Shown in pieces: positions 1 to 4,536 of a stretch of 9,499 bases of DNA. The notes beneath the pieces are model-generated. The model searched no databases, was not told the DNA's origin, and was given only the letters and a program-made list of their open reading frames with translations. Where the stretch lies: assembly GCA_964571815.1 (NCBI GenBank), contig CAZNDN010000149.1, positions 1-9,499 of the forward strand, given 5' to 3'. Within the stretch, counting starts at the first letter, position 1; the number at the start of each line of letters is the position of its first letter. Position numbers and translations under genes: made by a program. Origin of the DNA: CAZNDN01 sp964571815. Lineage in GTDB: Bacteria > Fibrobacterota > Chitinivibrionia > Chitinivibrionales > WJKA01.

Positions 1-138
1 GTCGGCTTCTCGTGCGAACAGGATTCGACCGTCGACAAAGAAATGAACGCGCCTGATGCCGACGGATACCGTCAGTTCGGGGCCGGCACCCCACACATTC
101 TCTCTGTCGCGGCCGCTGCCTATCGAGGACCCGCGTAG
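1..138. other. Left-edge stretch with two competing open frames, strand undecided
   Basis: This stretch is open on both strands with high-GC codons. On the plus strand the frame from base 1 runs 45 codons to a TAG at 136-138; it would be the tail of a gene entering from the left and converging on the lipoprotein gene. On the minus strand an open frame leaves the window at base 1 and contains VGIRRVHFFVDGRILFARE, which resembles the strand pattern of bacterial Ig-like domains (V..V.F.VDG). Neither frame has a ribosome-binding site in the window. I cannot choose between them; the minus-strand reading is slightly more protein-like but too short to name. Confidence 0.25.
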
Positions 139-509
139 TATGCGTCGCAGGTAAGCCGATACACTCTCGTGGACGACGACATGCCCGGTCCGGTGCTGAC
201 ATGTCGCCACACAACCTCGGAGTCCTTCTCGCAGATGACATTCGCGCCGACTTCGGCGGCCTTGGCTCTTGCTTTTCGCACCGCCCTTTCGCGACCCCTG
301 GACTTGTCGAAGTTGAACGTCGCCTCGGTCCTGATGACCGCGATCAATTCCGCGCCTTCGGGCCTGGAGGAAGCAACAACGACATCCGTTTTCGAAATGG
401 ACGGTCGCTTCTTGCCGACGATGGTCACCGACGGAGCACAGCCGCCGAGCAGGACAACTGCCGCGAGCGATGCCGCAAGCCGGGCGAAACAGGTCTGCTT
501 ACGCGTCAT
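120..509 (-). CDS. Small predicted lipoprotein, function unknown
   Basis: This is a 129-residue protein with a classic lipoprotein signal. MTRKQ gives a basic N-terminus, a hydrophobic run follows (LAASLAAVVLLGGC), and Cys24 is the lipidation site in the lipobox LLGGC. Position +2 is Ala, which in enterobacteria would favour the outer membrane. The ATG at 509 is chosen over the in-frame start at 527 because a strong AGGAGG lies just upstream of it. The mature part is about 105 residues, soluble and mixed alpha/beta in feel, with a basic helix (RGRERAVRKARAKAAEVGAN) followed by NVICEKDSEVVWRH. The pattern of an Ala-rich helix ending in GAN followed by a strand recalls small envelope lipoproteins of the DUF4156/RcsF-like type, but that is a weak resemblance. 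A Cys pair (C100-region ICEK and the later LTCD) could form a disulfide. No neighbour suggests a role. Confidence 0.75.
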   Translation of the reverse strand: MTRKQTCFARLAASLAAVVLLGGCAPSVTIVGKKRPSISKTDVVVASSRPEGAELIAVIRTEATFNFDKSRGRERAVRKARAKAAEVGANVICEKDSEVVWRHVSTGPGMSSSTRVYRLTCDAYYAGPR

Positions 510-513
510 ACGT

Positions 514-522
514 TCCTCCTTT
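514..522 (-). promoter_or_regulatory. Shine-Dalgarno of the lipoprotein gene
   Basis: The minus strand reads AAAGGAGGA here, about five bases before the ATG at 509. It decides the start of the lipoprotein gene: the upstream in-frame start at 527 would place this motif inside the coding region. Confidence 0.8.
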
Positions 523-681
523 GACAAGAAACCAACATGAAATTGTTGTCACGGTGTCGCGCTTTTGAAGCTACTGTACTGCTGAAAGATTTGTCCCGGA
601 ATTCCGCGCCTGCACATGGAGCATGCCTTGCCCGGCGCCGCGGGGGGCTTCTTCAACACACGGCCCTCTCATTCAAAATAA

Positions 682-712
682 GTTCACCTTGAACCGCTGT
701 CAAGACTGACAG
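682..712. repeat. Two adjacent short dyads, possible operator
   Basis: GTTCA-cct-TGAAC (682-694) is followed two bases later by CTGTCA-agac-TGACAG (697-712). Both are perfect inverted repeats. They lie upstream of the lipoprotein gene (~170 bases before its start) in otherwise featureless DNA. Paired dyads of this size are the form a repressor site often takes; which gene, if any, is controlled is unknown. Confidence 0.35.
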
Positions 713-789
713 TTCGTTTGGTTATCGCACCGGCGATATTGCTGCCACCTCGCTACAGCGCCCACCACAGCGCCGGCACACAGGTATCC

Positions 790-808
790 GTGAGCCGAAA
801 AGGCTCAC
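790..808. repeat. 7-bp hairpin without a T-run
   Basis: GTGAGCC, a gaaaa loop, then GGCTCAC form a perfect 7-bp stem. Neither strand has a run of T after it, so it is not a standard intrinsic terminator. Its role is unknown. Confidence 0.4.
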
Positions 809-996
809 AGAAATCAAAATCGGCTGCTCATTTACCTGTATTTTTATGACTGCAACTCCCATTTTCCTCGGTCACTGCTTCGTGTGCGTCGCGCAGCATT
901 TGTGAGCGCGCCCGGCCTGACCGGGGGGAACAGCGTGGATCGGGCATGGACGCGTTCGGGAGTTGAGGGCCGTGGCCGCTTCGCCGCTGCGGGCAT

Positions 997-1323
997 TTAT
1001 GGCCCGCGCAGAATCGGCTCAGGCACTTGTTCAGGCGAAGCGAGGGTGGTTTTTTTCTTGTACGGATACGGCTCGTCTACGGGCGCCGCAATCCAACGCT
1101 GTTGGACCCCGGGTTGCTCAAGGGCCTGCAACGAGCCTCGCTCCGGAGTGGGTGCCGACGATGCCTTGAACTCCACTGCGACGGTTCGGGAACTCTTGGT
1201 CTGAAGGAGATCGATCTCAGATCGTGCTGATGCTCTGTAGAAGCATGCGTCCCGCCGAGGCAGTGCCGCAATAATCCGTTCCATGGCATATCCTCGAGCG
1301 CTCACTCGACATCCGATGATGCA
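997..1323 (-). pseudogene. 3' remnant of a DUF4143-type AAA ATPase gene
   Basis: About 108 codons are open from after the TAG at 1324-1326 to the stop at 997. The encoded piece matches the C-terminal DUF4143 domain of the widespread predicted AAA ATPases. The signatures seen are GYAMERIIAALPRR (family pattern WEGF..E.I...LP), then CFYRASARSEIDLL (family: .YFYRT..G.EIDL), then VAVEFKASSAPTPERG (family: ..IEIK.S..P...+G) and a late YPY. The whole N-terminal ATPase part (Walker A and B, about 250 or more residues) is missing, and no credible start exists; the GTG at 1305 lies inside the domain. The homology fades at about 1310-1323, which marks a breakpoint. These proteins have a restriction-like C-terminal fold and an ATPase front; without the front the fragment should be inactive. 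Confidence 0.7.
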
Positions 1324-1477
1324 CTACGGGCAATGTATTCCTGCATGCTGAAAACATGCCTTGAGATATACATGGTCGGGGCGGCACAAAGATCGTCAAG
1401 CCCGGTTCAAAGACCGACATTGCTTGTGTCGCCCTTGCCGCCACAGGGCGGTTTCTTCCCGTGCCCGCGAAGCCGGC
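1324..1477. other. Short gap between two gene remnants
   Basis: This is the spacer between the broken 5' side of the DUF4143 remnant and the stop of the YdeI-type remnant. Short frames exist on both strands but none looks like a protein. A weak GCATG/CATGC dyad lies near 1342-1360. I see no promoter or terminator. Confidence 0.4.
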
Positions 1478-1759
1478 TTAGTAGTACTTCTCAATACCTC
1501 CATACCCGACCATCTTGTTCCGTCGAGTCCTGTCAACGAAGCTGTCCAATCTTCTCGTGAATTCCTCGGGTCGATTTCGGGCGGAGTCGATATAGGCTAT
1601 CCTGATCCTCTTGTAGGAATCTGAGAATCGCTCGTAGTTTCTCCACGCGAGTTTGTCCTTTCTTATTTGCCGCAGAATGTCCCGGGGGAAGCGGTACTCT
1701 TCGGACAAGATGCTTTGAACCGTGTTTTCGATCGAAGGATGCAGACGGTTTTCTCCGGC
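1478..1759 (-). pseudogene. 3' remnant of a YdeI/OmdA-type (bacteriocin-protection-like) gene
   Basis: The minus strand is open for 93 codons after an in-frame TAG at 1760-1762, ending at TAA 1478-1480. The C-terminal part reads FPRDILRQIRKDKLAW, then a Phe/Ser/Tyr-rich joint, then RIRIAYIDSARNRPEEFTRR and the ending GYGGIEKYY. This is the layout of the C-terminal OmdA region of YdeI/OmpD-associated proteins: a proline-led helix, a xxAF/NY.FS.SY+R joint, an Y-I-(D/E)-x-A motif, then an Arg/Lys-rich helix. Full-length members are roughly 190-200 residues, so the N-terminal half is missing. The only starts are a TTG at 1708 and later internal ones, none with a good ribosome-binding site. It sits in the same reading frame as the MATE stump upstream, separated by the one TAG. 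The family name is given from memory of the motif pattern and is moderately sure. Confidence 0.6.
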
Positions 1760-1948
1760 CTACCACCTCAGCCTCTCTTTGTTGGCCTGAGAGTAGGAAC
1801 TGCCGAGCTTTCCGACGAAGAAGGTGTCGGCCAGGTGGTAAAGGACCATGCTGAGTATGCCGAATATCATCGGCACGGTAAGCCCGGCGAGGGTTCTTCC
1901 GACCGGGGCTTCCAGCAGCCGGGTCCGGTTGGTCTCGGTTTTTCTCAT
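1760..1948 (-). pseudogene. 5' stump of a MATE multidrug efflux pump gene
   Basis: This 62-codon frame starts with ATG at 1948-1946 and stops at TAG 1762-1760. Residues 11-49 are a standard MATE N-terminus: LLEAPVGRTL leads into the first transmembrane helix (LTVPMIFGILSMVLYHLADT) and FFVGKLG. MATE proteins are about 450 residues with twelve helices and export drugs or metabolites using Na+ or H+; only the first helix remains. After residue 49 (about base 1802) the sequence becomes polar (SYSQANKERLRW) and no longer matches, so the breakpoint is between 1762 and 1802. The start overlaps the MarR stop by four bases (ATGA), which implies translational coupling in a former regulator-pump operon. 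A GGAG about a dozen bases upstream may serve as ribosome-binding site. It cannot make a working transporter. Confidence 0.8.
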
Positions 1949-2436
1949 GAGCTTACGCGCTCCTGTTTGACACCGGCAATATGCGCGGAGACGGCGTCCT
2001 CGACACGATCCAGCAGCGTAAAGAGCCGGTCAAGTTCTCCCTCGTCCAGATTGGTCGCACAGATTTCGGTGACATGCCGCAAGGTGGCATGGATCGAAGG
2101 AATGATACGCTTTCCCGCATTCGTCAGGTAGAGCCTGCGAATTCTTCGGTCCCTGCCGTCGGGCACCCGCAGCAGATACCCCAGGTCCTCAAGTCGTGCG
2201 AGCCCCTTGGCTGCCGTTGCCTTGTCGATCTGCGTGCGTTCGCTTAGCTCGTTCTGGGTGATCCCGGGATGCAGGTGAATGACACGAAGGAAGAAGTGCG
2301 TTCCACTGCCGACTCCCAGCGGCGCAAGCTCGTGTTCCACAATCCGGCGGAAACTGCGTGCGAGGTAGCTGATCTGTTTGCCGAGGGAGCGGCGTGGATT
2401 CTGCGCAGGATCTTCATTGCCGACATTAGTTGCCAT
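1945..2436 (-). CDS. MarR-family transcriptional regulator
   Basis: This is a 163-residue protein with the full MarR winged-helix layout. There is an N-terminal dimer helix (about 16-40), a helix-turn-helix (about 57-86: GITQNELSERTQIDKATAAKGLARLEDLG) and the wing RVPDGRDRRIRRL (90-102), where the D-R-R motif is the DNA-contacting hallmark. A C-terminal dimerisation helix follows (about 112-158). The start ATG at 2436 is preferred to one at 2493 because the extra 19 residues do not look like the family and because the operator dyad covers 2436. No Shine-Dalgarno is visible in front of it. MarR proteins usually repress their own gene and an adjacent efflux or detoxification gene until a small ligand binds. 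Here the next gene is a MATE stump overlapping by four bases, so the regulator seems to have outlived its pump. No damage is visible in the gene itself. Confidence 0.9.
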   Translation of the reverse strand: MATNVGNEDPAQNPRRSLGKQISYLARSFRRIVEHELAPLGVGSGTHFFLRVIHLHPGITQNELSERTQIDKATAAKGLARLEDLGYLLRVPDGRDRRIRRLYLTNAGKRIIPSIHATLRHVTEICATNLDEGELDRLFTLLDRVEDAVSAHIAGVKQERVSS

Positions 2437-2446
2437 TGCAACTAAT
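2425..2446. promoter_or_regulatory. Probable MarR operator over the marR-type start codon
   Basis: ATTAGTTGC (2425-2433), a 4-base spacer (catt), then GCAACTAAT (2438-2446) form a perfect 9-bp dyad. The spacer contains the start codon of the MarR gene (ATG 2436-2434 on the minus strand). Size, AT-rich ends and TTGC/GCAA inner halves are what MarR dimers typically bind, and the site position fits autorepression by blocking both promoter and start. This is seen in the sequence; binding is inferred. Confidence 0.75.
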
Positions 2447-2476
2447 ATAGCATATCGGCACGCAGGTCGCTGGAAA
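2444..2476 (-). promoter_or_regulatory. Possible promoter of the MarR gene
   Basis: On the minus strand TTTCCA (2476-2471) and TATGCT (2454-2449) are 16 bases apart and could be -35 and -10 boxes. An alternative -10 is TATATT (2449-2444), which lies seven bases before the ATG and would give a leaderless mRNA, in agreement with the missing Shine-Dalgarno. Both overlap or abut the operator dyad. The boxes are weak, so this is tentative. Confidence 0.3.
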
Positions 2477-2580
2477 GCCGCGGGAAACGACACCCGACCC
2501 GGTTGCGTTGCTCCGCTGTAAGGTCATACCCGATTGCACCGCTGGTTTCTCAGAGGAGCATTCTGATGGGGAATGCGGGA

Positions 2581-2599
2581 GTGCCCGGGGTGCCGGCAC
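2581..2599. repeat. GC-rich palindrome between MarR and DUF3795 genes
   Basis: GTGCCGGCAC (2590-2599) is a perfect 10-base palindrome, and GTGCC at 2581-2585 can also pair with its right half (GGCAC 2595-2599). It is enclosed by a wider GGGAAT/ATTCCC pair (near 2571 and 2621). It lies downstream of the DUF3795 stop but has no T-run, so it is not a clear terminator. The rest of 2437-2662 shows no gene. Confidence 0.3.
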
Positions 2600-2662
2600 A
2601 AAGGCTCAAAGAAACTTGATTCCCGTTGAAGTCTCCTTGCCGGGGGGACAAAGATGCCGACA

Positions 2663-3103
2663 CTACCGATTCGCTTTACTCTCCCGAGGCCGGGAATGCC
2701 CGCAGCTTGGGCAATCGGGCCGGTGGACGCAGAGTTTCTTCCCGCATGAGGCACATATCCATCGATCATTCTCGGTGCGGACGAATGCCCTGATTCCGGC
2801 ATGCTGAATACGGTTGAGGTTTTCAATCATACTCATGCCGTAATTCTTCCTGTATCGAGCGTCGAGTTGTTTCAGTCTTGAACAGGGGAAAAGGTCGCAG
2901 GAGAAGCAGTACGCGGCACTTGCTTTCCGGCGGCTGCAATTTCGAATCCGGCACGCAATACACGATCGGGACATATTCTCGTGCCCGCCTCGGCAGCCGG
3001 GATTCTCCCTCATGGCAGCGTAGCAGATACGACAGTTCATACCGCACGGAGCGATGTCCGTCGTTTTTGTCCTTCGCTTATCAGGCGTTACCCGTAACGG
3101 CAT
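2663..3103 (-). CDS. DUF3795 cysteine-rich (zinc-type) protein
   Basis: This 146-residue protein starts at ATG 3103, preceded by GGGGAG with five bases between; a TTG at 3136 would add 11 unlikely residues. It matches DUF3795 closely. It opens with IAPCGMNCRICYA (Cys20, 24, 27) and GCRGG, followed by the paired Cys of SCIACRIRNC. It continues with YCFSCDLFPCSRLKQLD, then YRKNYGMSMIENLNRI, a strongly conserved family block. It ends in a second Cys cluster (WICASCGKKLCVH, then CPSCG). The many paired Cys imply bound zinc or another metal. The family is of unknown function and has no assigned reaction. The protein looks complete and undamaged. It is on the same strand as the MarR gene, 226 bases upstream of it, so it may be a separate unit. 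Confidence 0.85.
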   Translation of the reverse strand: MPLRVTPDKRRTKTTDIAPCGMNCRICYAAMRENPGCRGGHENMSRSCIACRIRNCSRRKASAAYCFSCDLFPCSRLKQLDARYRKNYGMSMIENLNRIQHAGIRAFVRTENDRWICASCGKKLCVHRPDCPSCGHSRPRESKANR

Positions 3104-3108
3104 ATCCA

Positions 3109-3114
3109 CTCCCC
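3109..3114 (-). promoter_or_regulatory. Ribosome-binding site deciding the DUF3795 start
   Basis: The minus strand reads GGGGAG, five bases before the ATG at 3103. It supports this start over the upstream TTG. Confidence 0.6.
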
Positions 3115-3195
3115 AATGCCGGGGTGCACCGGGCAATTGCCGGGCGCCTACCCGCCGGCCTTCTTCACCGGCAACGAATGCATGGCTCCAATAAC

Positions 3196-3402
3196 CTACC
3201 TCGGTTGCTTCAGTACTCCAATACTTGCCGGATAGCCGAGAAAACTCATCAGCGATATGAGCGACAGCAGGATTATGGATACGGTATTCCAGGCGCGTTT
3301 CGGCCGCTCATACCACTTGGAAAGCCCGAACGAAAACAGAAATGAGTAGAGAAGGCATTCTGGGAGGCCGATGATATGCTCCAGTAGATATATCCTTCGA
3401 AA
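3196..3402 (-). pseudogene. 3' remnant of a small membrane protein gene
   Basis: The last ~68 codons before TAG 3198-3196 encode a typical membrane tail. A first hydrophobic segment (IIGLPECLLYSFLFSFGL) is followed by a positive loop SKWYERPKRAW, then a second segment (SIILLSLISLMSFLGY) and a short end PASIGVLKQPR. The frame stays open to the right beyond 3402, but there it is only the antisense of the HtrA gene and no longer protein-like. No start codon with a ribosome-binding site exists at the left of the helices, so the 5' end is missing. I do not recognise the family. The breakpoint is shared with the HtrA remnant at about 3400-3435. Confidence 0.55.
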
Positions 3403-4029
3403 GTACCGGGAGCCGGCGCCAATCGGCTCAGTCCGACCGGAATCGTGCCTCTGCGCGTACTTGCGATAAATGCGACTCCGTCCCGAGCACGGATCAAATC
3501 GGAAACCGGCCGGACAATCCACAACGTGATTCAGACCGATGCCGCAATCAATCCGGGAAACTCGGGCGGACCGCTGCTGGACTCCCGGGGAATGCTGATC
3601 GGAGTCAACACCGCTATCGTCACGCCCAGCGGCGCCAGCGCGGGAATCGGCTTTGCGGTGCCGGTGAATACCGTGAAACGGATTGTCCCGCAACTGATCG
3701 AGTACGGCAAGGAGATCCGGCCCGGGCTGGGGGTGCGGCTGCTCGACGACACCATTGCGCGGCAGAACGGTATTGACGGTGTGGTGATCGTGCGGGTAAC
3801 GCCGGGAGGTCCGGCGGCAAAGGCGGGCCTCAGGGGGCTTCGGCAAGGGTGGTTCGGTCAGGTGCTGCTGGGCGATGTGATCGTGGGGATCAACGGCACA
3901 CCGGTGGGCGATACCGATGAACTCGGTGAGACGCTCGAGAAGTGCAAAGTAGGGGAGACGGTGACGGTCACTATCCTGCGGGACAACCGGAAGATGAGTG
4001 TGAAGGTGAAGCTGGAGGTGGCGGACTAG
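3388..4029 (+). pseudogene. 3' remnant of an HtrA/Deg-type serine protease gene
   Basis: The frame is open from after TAG 3385-3387 to TAG 4027-4029. The family match starts at about 3436 (TGIV) and becomes strong at GRTIHNVIQTDAAINPGNSG. The nucleophile Ser is in GNSGGPLL (codon at 3562). SGASAGIGFAVPVNTV follows, then one PDZ domain (about 3715-4010: RPGLGV, then LLGDVIVGINGTPV and VGETVTVTILRDN). The wording is closest to the Deg1-like single-PDZ branch. These are periplasmic or lumenal proteases that need a His-Asp-Ser triad. The His and Asp domain, the signal peptide and any anchor (about 150 or more residues) are absent, so the product cannot be a protease. A GTG at 3445 is the only start before the Ser motif and has no clear ribosome-binding site. 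The 5' end meets the membrane-protein remnant head to head. Confidence 0.85.
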
Positions 4030-4049
4030 ACTCTCTATCCGTGACATCT

Positions 4050-4118
4050 ACACTTCGGCATGCTCAGTGCATCGCGTTTCTTGCGCGTTGCACAGAGTTT
4101 ATCGAAGTGTGTTTTTTT
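4050..4118 (+). terminator. REP-like long hairpin with T7 tail after the HtrA remnant
   Basis: ACACTTCG (4050-4057) pairs with CGAAGTGT (4103-4110). Inside lie CTC/GAG, then GTGCA/TGCAC (4067-4071 with 4089-4093), then CGCG/CGCG, closed by a 7-base loop, with a 5x5 internal loop and single mismatches. Seven T follow directly (4112-4118). As folded RNA this is a good intrinsic terminator, 20 bases after the HtrA stop. The arms also match the widespread intergenic repeat that reads CTTCGacaagCTCAGTGCA and its reverse complement in many bacterial genomes, here diverged. It may be a decayed REP-type unit used as terminator. No other copy is visible in the window. Confidence 0.75.
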
Positions 4119-4512
4119 CTATCAGTGTCAACTCACATTGGCCATTTTCTTATGGTCCTCGCACGCTGGCATCTGGCCTCTCCGTCGAAGCCGGCTTGGA
4201 TTCCTCAGAGACCGTACACTTGAGCAATTCCTGCCGACCGTCCCATGCATTTTCTCATGGAGGAGCGAGCGTCCCCGTTCCGAACCCTGACGGGGTGTCT
4301 GTACCGAAATCCATTATCCCCTGACCGGCAGGGGTACCTCAGGCAGAGGCTCCCTCCCGCCGGTCTCGGGACGGCGATTCCGCCCCGGAAGCAGCAAAGC
4401 GCAGCCCGAAAAACCACCAAGCCCCGGCACCCCGCATACTCACGCGCTATAACCGGAAAAAACGGCTCAGGAGACCGCGCGAATTGCCGATTCGAAAAAG
4501 TAATAAAATTAG
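4119..4512. other. Gene-free stretch with a run of small GC-rich hairpins
   Basis: No convincing coding frame lies between the terminator and the C25 gene. The right part carries successive dyads: CCCCGT/ACGGGG (4273-4278 with 4290-4295), CCCCTG/CAGGGG (4318-4323 with 4329-4334), CCTC/GAGG (4337-4340 with 4346-4349) and CGCCG/CGGCG (4358-4362 with 4372-4376). The last 60 bases before 4512 are AT-richer with several stops in all plus-strand frames. I cannot name a promoter. In an undamaged locus this space would hold the N-terminal coding part of the C25 gene, and no trace of it is visible. Confidence 0.45.
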
Positions 4513-4536
4513 TCCGGTACAAAAAGCGACGAGCGG

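Larger units (their letters stand above)
528..996. other. Gene-free stretch with three inverted repeats
   Basis: No convincing coding frame on either strand. It lies between the start of the lipoprotein gene and the stop of the DUF4143 remnant, and should hold the lipoprotein promoter, but I cannot pick convincing -35/-10 boxes. It contains the dyads listed separately at 682-712 and 790-808, plus a CCCGG/CCGGG dyad near 912-926. I saw no tRNA, rRNA or recognisable ncRNA in it. Confidence 0.5.

Noticed and set aside
169..540. Plus-strand open frames over the lipoprotein gene
   Set aside because: The minus strand has a lipobox signal peptide and a strong Shine-Dalgarno; the plus-strand products have neither and resemble no protein.
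790..808. Hairpin considered as an intrinsic terminator
   Set aside because: No T-run follows on either strand, and no gene ends just before it.
1395..1425. GGTTCAAA word as a possible tRNA T-loop
   Set aside because: No acceptor, D or anticodon stems can be built around it.
1300..2000. Integron cassette array, as an explanation for several short gene pieces in a row
   Set aside because: No attC-type GTTRRRY/RYYYAAC pairs or integrase were seen, and the pieces are truncated genes, not complete cassettes.
1667..2131. Plus-strand open frame of about 154 codons
   Set aside because: It is antisense to the YdeI-type remnant, the MATE stump and the end of the MarR gene, all of which show clear family motifs on the minus strand.
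3403..4047. Minus-strand frame continuing from the membrane-protein tail through the HtrA region
   Set aside because: Beyond about 3402 it is the antisense of a well-conserved HtrA/PDZ sequence; only the 3196-3402 part is hydrophobic and protein-like.
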